From positions 1-52,774 of the forward strand of contig JAFZOY010000058.1 in the NCBI GenBank assembly GCA_017552705.1: DNA of 52,774 bases. Reading direction: 5' to 3'. The DNA comes from Bacteroidales bacterium. GTDB lineage: Bacteria; Bacteroidota; Bacteroidia; Bacteroidales; UBA1715. The notes beneath the pieces were generated by a model. The model saw nothing but the letters and a program-made list of their open reading frames with translations, ran no database searches and was not told where the DNA came from. Positions 1 to 7,774 of the stretch are shown piece by piece; position 1 is the stretch's first letter, and each line of letters begins with the position of its first letter. The position numbers were made by a program, and so were the translations under genes.

Positions 1-38
1 AATCTTTTTTCTATTAACAATCTTTGTTTACGTCGCAA

Positions 39-68
39 TTGGCTATTTTCAGTTTTTAGGTATCTTTG
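39..68 (+). promoter_or_regulatory. Bacteroidetes-type promoter of the ORF6N array
   Basis: A TTG at 39-41, a 19-base spacer and TATCTTTG at 61-68 match the Bacteroidota -33/-7 pattern (TTTG, about 19 bases, TAnnTTTG). The first ORF6N start codon lies 20 bases downstream, so this is the likely promoter of the tandem array. Its -7 box sits inside an inverted repeat (53-80). Confidence 0.6.
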
Positions 69-80
69 CATACCTAAAAA
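53..80. promoter_or_regulatory. Inverted repeat over the -7 box (candidate operator)
   Basis: TTTTTAGGTAT (53-63) and ATACCTAAAAA (70-80) are perfect 11-base inverted arms around a 6-base centre. The dyad covers the -7 element (61-68) and the likely transcription start, which is where a repressor would bind. It could be the autoregulatory site of the ORF6N proteins, whose relatives are phage-type DNA-binding proteins. A transcription terminator is less likely because the promoter box lies inside the stem. Confidence 0.45.
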
Positions 81-88
81 TTACCAAA

Positions 89-694
89 ATGAATGAAATA
101 CAGCCCGTCACACCGATTTCGGTTGACAACATTAAGAGTAAAATCCACGAAATTCGTGGGCAGAAAGTCATGCTCGATTTTGATTTGGCAGTACTCTACC
201 AAGTTGAAACTAAAAGACTTAAAGAAGCAGTGAAACGAAACATTGAGCGATTTCCTAATGATGCAATGTTTGTTTTAACAGAAGCAGAATTTGCAACTTT
301 GAGGTCGCAATTTGCGACCTCAAACAAACGAGGTGGAACAAGGTATTTGCCGTTTGCATTCACCGAATTAGGAATTTCAATGTTAAGTTCTGTCTTATCT
401 TCGGAGATTGCAATAAAAGTAAATCTACAAATAATGCGAACTTTCATAGCACTAAAACATTTTGTTGCAGAAAAGAAATCCGAAATGTTACAAATCGAAA
501 ATTTGGCACTTCGTATAGATAAATTAAACGATTACATTGAAAGTGTTCTTCGTAACCAAAACGACATCAACGACGATACTGCAACGCAATTGGAACTGAT
601 AAACCAGACACTTGCAGAACTGCAAGCAGAAAACGCCGTGCGTAAAACATTACAAGAACGAAAACCCGTAGGATTCAAAATAGAAAAAACATAA
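89..694 (+). CDS. ORF6N domain protein, array copy 1
   Basis: 201-residue protein with an ORF6N domain (Pfam family of phage antirepressor-like DNA-binding proteins) over roughly residues 15-125. Visible signatures are [35 protein letters not shown] and MLSSVL. The C-terminal third is probably a coiled coil ending in a basic tail. It heads a tandem array: copy 2 starts 609 bases later and is the same length, with nearly identical first and last segments and a divergent middle. The gene ends with two adjacent TAA codons, 3 bases before the next ATG. A perfect DNA palindrome lies inside the gene at 298-324. The target and cellular role are unknown; such genes are common in Bacteroidota accessory DNA. 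Confidence 0.85.
   Translation: MNEIQPVTPISVDNIKSKIHEIRGQKVMLDFDLAVLYQVETKRLKEAVKRNIERFPNDAMFVLTEAEFATLRSQFATSNKRGGTRYLPFAFTELGISMLSSVLSSEIAIKVNLQIMRTFIALKHFVAEKKSEMLQIENLALRIDKLNDYIESVLRNQNDINDDTATQLELINQTLAELQAENAVRKTLQERKPVGFKIEKT
298..324. repeat. Coding palindrome in ORF6N copy 1
   Basis: Perfect inverted repeat with 13-base arms and a single central T, core GGTCGCAA/TTGCGACC. It encodes LRSQFATS. The same site in the other copies is also palindromic but with different bases. Confidence 0.9.
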
Positions 695-697
695 TAA

Positions 698-1303
698 ATG
701 AATGAATTACAGCCCGTCACACCGATTTCGGTTGACAACATTAAGAGTAAAATCCACGAAATTCGTGGGCAGAAAGTCATGCTCGATAGAGACTTGGCAG
801 AATTGTATCAGGTTGAGACTAAACGATTAAACGAGCAAGTTAAGCGAAACATACGACGTTTTCCATCCGATTTTATGTTTCAATTGAATGACGAAGAATT
901 TCAAAATTGGAAGTCGCAAAATGCGACATCCAAATCCATAAAAATGGGTGCACGGAAAAAACCATATGCGTTCACTGAACTTGGCATTGCAATGTTGAGT
1001 TCCGTTTTGTCGTCAGAAATCGCAATTCAAGTAAATATACAAATCATGCGAGCATTCGTCACCTTAAAAAAGACGTTGACCGATAAAGAAATAGTTGTCA
1101 AATTTGAAAACATAGAACTTAGATTTGATTCTTTGAAAGACTATATAGAAGATGTTCTTCATGACCAAAACGACATCAACGACGACACGGCTACGCAATT
1201 GGAACTGATAAACCAGACACTTGCCGAACTGCAGGCAGAAAACGTCGTGCGTAAAACATTCCAAGAACGAAAACCCGTAGGATTCAAAATAGAAAAACCG
1301 TAA
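698..1303 (+). CDS. ORF6N domain protein, array copy 2
   Basis: 201-residue paralogue of copy 1, starting 609 bases downstream in the same frame. The N-terminal ~45 residues and the C-terminal ~50 residues are almost identical to copy 1. The centre (recognition region, palindrome segment and linker, about residues 46-150) has diverged, for example WKSQNATS in place of LRSQFATS and ARKKPYAFTELG in place of TRYLPFAFTELG. Co-transcription from the promoter at 39-68 is likely since only 3 bases separate the genes. Conserved ends with a variable core suggest recombination or gene conversion at the ends plus selection for different specificity. Confidence 0.85.
   Translation: MNELQPVTPISVDNIKSKIHEIRGQKVMLDRDLAELYQVETKRLNEQVKRNIRRFPSDFMFQLNDEEFQNWKSQNATSKSIKMGARKKPYAFTELGIAMLSSVLSSEIAIQVNIQIMRAFVTLKKTLTDKEIVVKFENIELRFDSLKDYIEDVLHDQNDINDDTATQLELINQTLAELQAENVVRKTFQERKPVGFKIEKP
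907..933. repeat. Coding palindrome in ORF6N copy 2
   Basis: Inverted repeat with arms 907-918 and 922-933 around AAA. There is one mismatched pair (912/928); the uninterrupted core is GTCGCA/TGCGAC. It lies at the codons equivalent to the copy 1 palindrome. Confidence 0.8.
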
Positions 1304-1306
1304 TAA

Positions 1307-1573
1307 ATGAATGAATTACAGCCCGTCACACCGATTTCGGTTGACAACATTAAGAGTAAAATCCACGAAATTCGTGGGCAGAAAGTCATGCTCGACAGAG
1401 ACTTGGCAGAATTGTATCAGGTAGAAACAAAACAATTAAACCGTCAGGTAAAGCGAAATATTGAACGATTCCCTGAAGATTTTATGTTTCAATTGAATGA
1501 CGAAGAATCTGATTTTTTGAGGTGCCAAATTGGCACCTCAAAAAACACTAATGAATCAAATCGTGGTGGATGA
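1307..1573 (+). pseudogene. ORF6N array copy 3, truncated
   Basis: 88 codons of a third copy, again 609 bases after the previous start and with the same N-terminal segment. It stays homologous through [20 protein letters not shown] and the palindromic stretch LRCQIGTS. It then reads NTNESNRGG and stops at TGA, without PYAFTELG or the coiled-coil tail. The stop lies exactly where the hairpin repeat block begins, so insertion of that block truncated the gene. A fragment of another copy survives beyond the second block at 2671-2755. A short product could still be made but would lack half the domain. Confidence 0.8.
1513..1545. repeat. Coding palindrome in truncated ORF6N copy 3
   Basis: Perfect inverted repeat with 16-base arms (1513-1528 and 1530-1545) around one central A, core GAGGTGCC/GGCACCTC. 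Relative to copy 1, both arms changed together. Confidence 0.9.
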
Positions 1574-1574
1574 T

Positions 1575-1810
1575 GTTACATTTCTACCGACCTTTAGTCC
1601 CTACGGGACAGTATGGCACAGAAAAACGGGGATTTTTCATATGTGCCGTAGGTACGCAAATAATAACGTGGTACGTTACATTTCTACCGACCATAGCCCC
1701 TACAAGACAATAAGGCACAGAAAAACGGGGATTTTTCATATGTGCCGTAGGCACATCTGGTTGGTAGAAAGAATGACAATACAATAAACAGCGTGCCGTA
1801 GGTACGCAAC
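1575..1810. repeat. REP-like hairpin repeat block 1
   Basis: Two units starting at 1575 and 1675 (period 100 bases). Each contains TTTCTACCGACC, a first palindrome (GTCCC-TAC-GGGAC at 1597-1609 in unit one, decayed to CCCCTACAAGAC in unit two), the shared segment GGCACAGAAAAACG, and a second palindrome of the type GTGCC-GTA-GGCAC. The last unit has a longer tail ending in GCGTGCCGTAGGTACGC (1791-1807). The same tail closes block 2. All hairpins have GTA or TAC loops. This is the architecture of REP/BIME elements beside their transposase. No credible gene lies here. Confidence 0.8.
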
Positions 1811-1839
1811 AAAAAAGTTTTATTTAAAAGAAAATAGTT

Positions 1840-2298
1840 ATGCCAAACACATATACACAAATTCATCTTCACGTAGTATTTTCCGTTCAAAACAGACAAT
1901 CATTGATTGCGGAATCATGGAAAGAAAGATTATATCAATACATTTCAGGTATTATCAAAAACAATGGTCATAAAATGTTGGCAATAGGTGGTATGCCCGA
2001 TCATATTCATATATTGTTTGGATTAAGACCTTCGCAATCATTATCTGAAATAATGAAAGTAGTAAAAGGCGAATCGGCAAAATGGATTAATCAGAATGGG
2101 TTCATATCGGGAAAATTTTCATGGCAAGAAGGATACGGAGCATTTTCGTATAGTAAATCACATATTCCAGCAGTAGTCAATTACATTTTAACACAAGAAA
2201 AACATCATAAAAAGACCTCGTTCATAGAGGAGTATAAGGAATTGTTGGAAAAATTTGGAATAGAATACCAGGAACAATTTTTATTTCAAAAAATTTAG
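1840..2298 (+). mobile_element. IS200-like / REP-associated tyrosine transposase (RAYT)
   Basis: 152-residue HUH-type single-strand transposase of the TnpA_REP group. The HUH motif is visible as PDHIHIL near residues 53-59, after an N-terminal HLHVVF strand. The likely catalytic tyrosine lies in NYILTQEKHH near residue 120, followed by the usual SF-EEY-LL-FGIEY ending. No accessory TnpB gene is present, which fits a domesticated REP-associated enzyme rather than a complete IS605 element. The gene is bracketed by hairpin repeat blocks, and the flanking 17-base elements at 1791-1807 and 2303-2319 are exact reverse complements. The enzyme is expected to nick and join hairpin-bearing single-stranded DNA. 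Confidence 0.85.
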
Positions 2299-2302
2299 TG
2301 TG

Positions 2303-2670
2303 GCGTACCTACGGCACGCAAATAATGACATGGTGCGTTACGTTTCTACCGACCTTTAGTCCCTACGGGACAATAAGGCACAGAAAAACGAGGATTTTTA
2401 TATGTGCCGTAGGCACGCAAATAATAACGTGGTGCGTTACATTTCTACCGACCTTTAGTCCCTACGGGACGGTATGGCACAGAAAAACGAGGATTTTTAT
2501 ATGTGCCGTAGGCACGCAAATAATAACGTGGTGCGTTACATTTCTACCGACCATAGCCCCTACAAGACAATAAGGCACAGAAAAACGGGGATTTTTCATA
2601 TGTGCCGTAGGCACATCTGGTTGGTAGAATTACAATACGATAAAACAGCGTGCCGTAGGTACGCAACAAA
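2303..2670. repeat. REP-like hairpin repeat block 2
   Basis: Begins with GCGTACCTACGGCACGC (2303-2319), the reverse complement of the element before the transposase. Three units follow, starting at 2337, 2436 and 2535 (period 99 bases). The third matches the second unit of block 1 almost base for base, including its decayed first palindrome and its long tail with GCGTGCCGTAGGTACGC (2648-2664). Block 2 therefore looks like a copy of block 1 with one more internal unit. No credible gene here. Confidence 0.8.
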
Positions 2671-2755
2671 AACGAGATTTTCAATCTTGAGGTCACATTC
2701 TGTGACCTCAAACAAACGAGGTGGAACAAGGTATTTTGAAACAGATTTACAATAG
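2671..2755 (+). pseudogene. ORF6N fragment after the repeat block
   Basis: Non-genic remnant of a further ORF6N copy. The palindrome with arms 2687-2697 and 2701-2711 (core GGTCACA/TGTGACC) is followed by about 30 bases identical to copy 1 just after its own palindrome, encoding SNKRGGTRY. Homology ends soon after. With truncated copy 3 on the other side, it shows that the transposase and repeat unit sits inside a former ORF6N array. Confidence 0.7.
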
Positions 2756-3475
2756 AATTGCGACTATTCCACTGAAAATCATATAGATGTAAATGACTTT
2801 CCGTAGTTTGTCGGATGGAAGTTTGTCGAATACTTTTCTACCGAGATAAGAGCCTATCACAACACCGCCAATGGCATACAAAAATCCCCATCCTACAAAC
2901 CCGGTGAGGAAGCCATTTCGCGCACGGAAGAACGTCATTATGATGTTTGTAAGCAAGAAATACGCCTGACACACAGCCATATATCGGTATTTTCCAGGTT
3001 CAACCGCCAAGAAATAAATCACAGCGGGAGGACCGTGCATACCAAACAAGCCGCCCATCACACCACTCAACGCTCCCATTGAGACCTGCAATGTTTTTGT
3101 GGGCTTAACCTGCAGTTTCGGGCTTACAAACAAGAAATATAAACTCAACAATATCAATACGATACCCAACAGAATCTTAAGAATGGAATCGGTAGCCGAA
3201 GCCACGAACTGTATTGCCAAAAACGAAAAGATGGTGAACGAAATCAATATGATTACCAAATGTTTCCAATCAACCAACTTATACAAAACAAACAAAACAT
3301 ATAAGGATTGTGCCGCCGACAATAGTCCCGAAAGTGTGGTTGCCTCGCCATACGACGGACATAAATACGGAAGCATTGTCATTATAAACACCCCAAAGCC
3401 GAATCCACACACTCGTTGCACAAAACTGGCTCCGATACACAAAACGATCAATGAAACGACAACCGTAACTGACAT
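2747..3475 (-). CDS. TauE/SafE family membrane transporter
   Basis: 242-residue integral membrane protein with about eight predicted hydrophobic helices. It resembles the TauE/SafE family (anion exporters linked to sulfite, sulfonate and organic acid efflux). Family-like features are the glycine-rich VCGFGFG loop near the N-terminus and the mid-protein MGALSGVMGGLFGMHGPP, the hallmark second-half repeat. The substrate cannot be read from the sequence. It is the last gene of the minus-strand run and converges on the ORF6N remnant, where its final codons overlap the edge of the accessory region. Confidence 0.85.
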   Translation of the reverse strand: MSVTVVVSLIVLCIGASFVQRVCGFGFGVFIMTMLPYLCPSYGEATTLSGLLSAAQSLYVLFVLYKLVDWKHLVIILISFTIFSFLAIQFVASATDSILKILLGIVLILLSLYFLFVSPKLQVKPTKTLQVSMGALSGVMGGLFGMHGPPAVIYFLAVEPGKYRYMAVCQAYFLLTNIIMTFFRARNGFLTGFVGWGFLYAIGGVVIGSYLGRKVFDKLPSDKLRKVIYIYMIFSGIVAILL

Positions 3476-3576
3476 ATTTTCTGTTTTCGTGGGCGAAATT
3501 AAAACATTTCTAACTTTTACAATCCGAATACTGCAAGTTTTTTATTTCAAAAACGGATTCCGCCAAGATTTCTTCA

Positions 3577-3610
3577 TAAAAAAAGCGGCATATCGTCACG
3601 ACATACCGCT
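3577..3610 (-). terminator. Intrinsic terminator after the TPR gene
   Basis: On the minus strand a GC-rich hairpin (AGCGG...CCGCT, 12-base arms with two imperfect pairs, loop TGA) is followed by seven T residues. It lies 26 bases past the stop codon of the TPR gene and separates it from the TauE/SafE gene. Confidence 0.8.
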
Positions 3611-3636
3611 CACATACTATGAAAAAACCATTCTTT

Positions 3637-4959
3637 TTAAATACTATCGTATTGTGCCTTTGCAGCTTTTGACTTATCCATCATTCCTAACTGGGCATAC
3701 AAACGCATAAGGTTGTAATATGCATTTTTCTTCAAGCCTTTGTCCTGAGTGTTTTGGGCGCAGAGTTCGAAACAATTGCATGATTTCTTCAAAAGTCCCT
3801 TACCCTCGTCAACCTTGGCTTGGTAACCTTTTTTGCCATACAATTTGTCGGCTTCCTTCATTTTTGCGTTTCCACGCTCAGCAATAATTCGTCCAAGGTT
3901 GAAGTTTGCATTTGGCTCATTTGCGTCAATTGCAAGCACTTTTTCGTAATTTGCAACAGCCTCATCCTCTTTGCCATTTGATTCATTCAAGTAGCCAAGG
4001 TTAAACAAATATGCTGTGTTGTTTGGTTCAGCCTCGATTGCTTTCTGCAAATATGTAGTCGCATTGTCCACTTGATTAGTCTTTATGTACATATCAATCA
4101 ATTGGTTCAGGAACGACACGCTATTTGAATCAGACGGAAATTCCGACAACACTTTCTGCAATGTGTTGATTGCGCTTGCAGTATCTTGTTTCATCAACTG
4201 GCAGAAATAAATGTTGGCATACATATTTGTTGACGGAGCGAATGAATTAATATCGTTGTAGAACGAAATTGCCTGGTCGTAGTTCTTAGCAGCCTTGTTG
4301 ATTTCACCGCAGTTTTTCAACACAGCGGCACGTACAGAATCAGGTTCGCCTGTCAAGCCTGTTTTCACAATATTACCAGCTTTTGTGTAATATTTCGATG
4401 CAGTAACATAGTCGCCTGCATAGTATGGGAACAAAGCCTCGCGTTGTAAGTAATCGGAAACAACTTTTAATTGGTCGCCAATCAATTTAGCCTTCTTTTT
4501 GTCGACATCCAATTCGCTTGCCTTCAAGTACGCTTCGGCAGCAACATCAAGAGCGGCAGTTTGTGTTGGGAAGAAATTTTCCTTCGCACGTCCGGCACGA
4601 ACATATTTCACTACCTTTCCACCTACGCAGTAAAATTCCATTCTTTCGAATGTCTGAATAGTTGTATCGCCTTTTGTTGAAGCGCTTTTCGCACCACTTT
4701 TCATAATAAGCGGCAACTGTTCCATTGTCGTTCCCGGATAAATATTTTCTGCATCGAACGTATATACCATCAAGTATTTACGACCACGTTCTGTCCACGT
4801 GTTGAGTTTTGCAGCCTTTTTAGGATTTGCGATATCGGCATCAGATTTTTTTGCCTCGCTTTCAACAATGTTCCACGTCATAACAAACTCGTCGGTCTGG
4901 CTAAATGCCATGTTTCCGAAAAATAATGCGACTAACGCAAGAATGACCTTTGATTTCAT
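3637..4959 (-). CDS. Exported tetratricopeptide-repeat protein
   Basis: 440 residues from the ATG at 4959; a TTG three codons earlier is less likely. A signal peptide (MKSKVILALVALFFGNMAFS) precedes a mixed N-terminal region, and TPR-type helical pairs fill most of the rest. The clearest are AYLFNLGYLNESNGKEDEAV and NANFNLGRIIAERG in the last third. It is probably periplasmic or attached to the outer membrane and acts in protein-protein contacts; no enzyme motif is seen. It lies directly downstream of gyrA (16-base gap) and is probably co-transcribed, a neighbourhood I recall from other Bacteroidales. Confidence 0.85.
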   Translation of the reverse strand: MKSKVILALVALFFGNMAFSQTDEFVMTWNIVESEAKKSDADIANPKKAAKLNTWTERGRKYLMVYTFDAENIYPGTTMEQLPLIMKSGAKSASTKGDTTIQTFERMEFYCVGGKVVKYVRAGRAKENFFPTQTAALDVAAEAYLKASELDVDKKKAKLIGDQLKVVSDYLQREALFPYYAGDYVTASKYYTKAGNIVKTGLTGEPDSVRAAVLKNCGEINKAAKNYDQAISFYNDINSFAPSTNMYANIYFCQLMKQDTASAINTLQKVLSEFPSDSNSVSFLNQLIDMYIKTNQVDNATTYLQKAIEAEPNNTAYLFNLGYLNESNGKEDEAVANYEKVLAIDANEPNANFNLGRIIAERGNAKMKEADKLYGKKGYQAKVDEGKGLLKKSCNCFELCAQNTQDKGLKKNAYYNLMRLYAQLGMMDKSKAAKAQYDSI

Positions 4960-4975
4960 ACTCTTCAAATTTTAA

Positions 4976-7537
4976 TTATTCGTTATTGTCTGTATTATCT
5001 GTTTCGCCTTGATTTTCAGCATTTTCGTTGCCTTCAACATTTTCCGCATTTTCGGCATCCTTCATTGCTTGTCGTTCTTCAGGTTCCACGTGTACGGTTG
5101 AAATTGCCGCAATGGAATCCTTCGGACGCAGATTGATGAGTTTCACACCTTGAGCCACACGTCCCATCACTCGCAACGGAGCGACTTCCATACGGATTGT
5201 GATACCCGATTTGTTCATAATCATCAAATCATCATCGTCATCAACTGCCTCAAAAGCAACAAGTTTGCCAGTTTTATCGGTAATGTTGATTGTCTTGACA
5301 CCCTTACCGCCTCTATTGGTGATTCGGTAGTCTTCGATGCTCGAACGTTTACCAAAACCTTTCTCTGAAACGACCAAAATCTCCTTGTTAGTATCGGCAG
5401 GAGCACAAATTAAACCAACAACCTTTTCGCCGTCCGGAACTGTCATACCTTTCACACCCGAAGCGGTACGTCCCATTGCGCGGAATTTGCTTTCTGGGAA
5501 GCGGATAGCCTTACCCGACTGGATAGCCATCATAATTTCGCAGTTGCCGTCGGTCAAGCACGCCTGCAACAAGCGGTCGCCTTCGCGGATAGAAAGTGCG
5601 ATGATACCATTCTGACGTGGACGGGAATATGCTTCCAATGTGGTTTTCTTGATGATACCATTTTCGGTACAAAGCACCACAAAATGATTCTTCAGATAAT
5701 CCTCGTCGGTCAAATTGTTGACAGTCACATACGCGCGGACTTTATCGTCGTTGGAAATATTCAGAATATTCTGGATAGCACGTCCCTTCGACACTTTGTT
5801 TCCTTCTGGAATTTCATAAACCTTTTGCCAGAAGCACTTACCCTGTTCAGTGAAAATCAACAATGTAGCGTGCATATTCGAGATATACAGATGTTCAATA
5901 TAATCTGTATCGCGAGTATCACCGCCACGGGAACCAACACCACCACGGTTTTGCAGTTTGTATTCCGTCAATGCAGTTCTCTTAATGTAACCAAGGTGGG
6001 AAATTGCAATCACCACATCTTCGTCGGCATAGAAGTCTTCAGGGTTGAATTCTTCGGCAGTCTTCACGATGTCGGTTTTACGATCGTCGCCATATTTTGC
6101 CTTGATTTCGAGCATTTCGTCCTTCACAATCTGCATTTGCATATCGTAGTTTGCCAACACATCCTTGTAGTATGCAATCTTACGTTCAAGTTCCTCATAT
6201 TCAGCGTGAAGCTGATCCATTTGCAAGCCCGTAAGTTGGCGAAGACGCATTTCAACAATAGCGTTAGCCTGCTCTTCGTCCAATGCGAAACGCTTCATCA
6301 AGTTTTCGCGGGCTTCAGCCACGTTCTTCGAAGCACGGATAATATGAACAACCTCGTCGATATTGTCGCAAGCGATGATAAGGCCTTCCAAAATGTGGGC
6401 GCGTTTCTCTGCTTCCTTCAAATCGAATTTAGTACGACGAACAACCACATCGTGGCGGTGTTCCGTGAACACTGAAATCATATCCTTCAGATTCAATGTT
6501 TTCGGACGTCCGTCAACCAAGGCAACATTGTTCACGCTGAACGAAGACTGCAAATATGTGTATTTATACAATTTATTAAGTACGATGTTTGGCACCGCAT
6601 CTTTTTTCAATGTATATACAATACGCATACCTTCCTTGTCGGATTCATCGTTGACCTCGGTTATGCCGTCGATTTTCTTATCGTTAATCAATTCGGCTGT
6701 TCTCTTAATCAACTCTGCCTTGTTGACCATATATGGAATTTCGTCAACAACAATCAAATCACGACCATTTTCGTTTTCGAAACGAGCCTTGGCACGAATC
6801 ACAATTCTACCCTGTCCTGTCTCGTAAGCATCAAGCACACCCTGATACCCGTAAATAGTTCCTCCCGTCGGGAAATCAGGAGCTTTGATGATAGCCGCAA
6901 GTTCAGGAATTGTAATTTCAGGATTTTCAATGTAGGCAACAATTGCATCAACCGTATCGGAAAGATTGTGCGGAGCCATATTCGTAGCCATACCAACGGC
7001 AATACCGGCACAACCATTCACCAACAACATAGGAATTTTTGTCGGCAACACAGTCGGTTCCTTGTATTCCTCGGAGAAGTTCGGCTGCATGTCAACCGTA
7101 TCCTTTTCCAAGTCGGCCAAAGTTTCCGTTGCTATTTTAGCCAAACGAGCCTCGGTATAACGCATTGCCGCAGGCGAGTCGCCGTCGATCGAACCAAAGT
7201 TACCTTGTCCGTCAACCAACGGATACCGCATATTCCAATCCTGTGCCAAGTGCACCAACGTACCATATATAGATGAATCACCATGCGGGTGGTACTTACC
7301 CATAACCTCACCGACGATTCTGGCCGATTTCTTATAAGGTTGGTCGGGCGTGTTTCCCATCTTGTCCATACCGAACATCACACGACGGTGAACAGGTTTC
7401 ATACCGTCACGTGCATCAGGCAACGCTCTCGCCACAATTACGGACATCGAATAATCGATGTACGATGATTTCATTTCTTTTTCGATATCAAATCGAATAA
7501 TTCTTTCGTTACTTGTTTTTTCTACTTCTTCAGACAT
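4976..7537 (-). CDS. gyrA: DNA gyrase subunit A
   Basis: 853 residues, normal length. The type IIA topoisomerase breakage-reunion domain occupies the N-terminal ~500 residues, with the DNA-linking tyrosine in AAMRYTEARL (Tyr127). The C-terminal beta-pinwheel carries the GyrA-box-like QNRGGVG and a later NRGGKGVKT. GyrA and GyrB together introduce negative supercoils. In the quinolone-determining region, HPHGDSSIYG retains the key serine (Ser88, E. coli 83) but has glycine at the E. coli 87 position (Gly92). This may be native to the lineage. The tail is acidic and asparagine-rich, as in other Bacteroidota. Confidence 0.98.
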   Translation of the reverse strand: MSEEVEKTSNERIIRFDIEKEMKSSYIDYSMSVIVARALPDARDGMKPVHRRVMFGMDKMGNTPDQPYKKSARIVGEVMGKYHPHGDSSIYGTLVHLAQDWNMRYPLVDGQGNFGSIDGDSPAAMRYTEARLAKIATETLADLEKDTVDMQPNFSEEYKEPTVLPTKIPMLLVNGCAGIAVGMATNMAPHNLSDTVDAIVAYIENPEITIPELAAIIKAPDFPTGGTIYGYQGVLDAYETGQGRIVIRAKARFENENGRDLIVVDEIPYMVNKAELIKRTAELINDKKIDGITEVNDESDKEGMRIVYTLKKDAVPNIVLNKLYKYTYLQSSFSVNNVALVDGRPKTLNLKDMISVFTEHRHDVVVRRTKFDLKEAEKRAHILEGLIIACDNIDEVVHIIRASKNVAEARENLMKRFALDEEQANAIVEMRLRQLTGLQMDQLHAEYEELERKIAYYKDVLANYDMQMQIVKDEMLEIKAKYGDDRKTDIVKTAEEFNPEDFYADEDVVIAISHLGYIKRTALTEYKLQNRGGVGSRGGDTRDTDYIEHLYISNMHATLLIFTEQGKCFWQKVYEIPEGNKVSKGRAIQNILNISNDDKVRAYVTVNNLTDEDYLKNHFVVLCTENGIIKKTTLEAYSRPRQNGIIALSIREGDRLLQACLTDGNCEIMMAIQSGKAIRFPESKFRAMGRTASGVKGMTVPDGEKVVGLICAPADTNKEILVVSEKGFGKRSSIEDYRITNRGGKGVKTINITDKTGKLVAFEAVDDDDDLMIMNKSGITIRMEVAPLRVMGRVAQGVKLINLRPKDSIAAISTVHVEPEERQAMKDAENAENVEGNENAENQGETDNTDNNE

Positions 7538-7732
7538 TTTTATCTATTTTGCATGAGGCATCTTCGCCTACTTAACATTTCAAGCAAAAATCCCAAAATT
7601 TCGCCTATTTTTCCGCCAAACCGAATAGGTTTTTATCAACATTTTTTTGTTAATAAATCACAGTTTCTCACACAATGCGTTTTTACTGAGCAAAACAGCG
7701 AAGAAAATAATAATATATGTACCTACACAGCG

Positions 7733-7759
7733 TTGTTTTACCGATTTTTGGTATATTTA
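7733..7759 (+). promoter_or_regulatory. Possible clpC promoter
   Basis: TTG at 7733-7735 and TATATTTA at 7752-7759 resemble the Bacteroidota promoter, but the spacer is short (16 bases) and the -7 box lacks its final G. It lies 15 bases before the preferred clpC start, in the 237-base divergent gap between gyrA and clpC. Confidence 0.35.
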
Positions 7760-7774
7760 CGAAATTTTAATTCT

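Noticed and set aside
1575..2670. CRISPR-like or guide-RNA-like array
   Set aside because: The ~99-base units are repeats over their whole length with internal hairpins; there are no unique spacers between short repeats and no Cas-like genes.
2298..2755. Open frames of about 90 codons inside the repeat blocks
   Set aside because: They are translations of the hairpin repeats, repeat the same peptide unit, and have no plausible ribosome-binding context.
5684..6475. 263-codon open frame antisense to gyrA, and similar long antisense frames across the gyrA, clpC and MBOAT genes
   Set aside because: They mirror the codon structure of confidently identified genes, show no domain pattern, and have low-complexity histidine- and phenylalanine-rich content.
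5240..7537. Quinolone resistance inferred from glycine at the GyrA position equivalent to E. coli Asp87
   Set aside because: The residue may be native to this lineage, and the key serine is unchanged; no claim can be made without close relatives.
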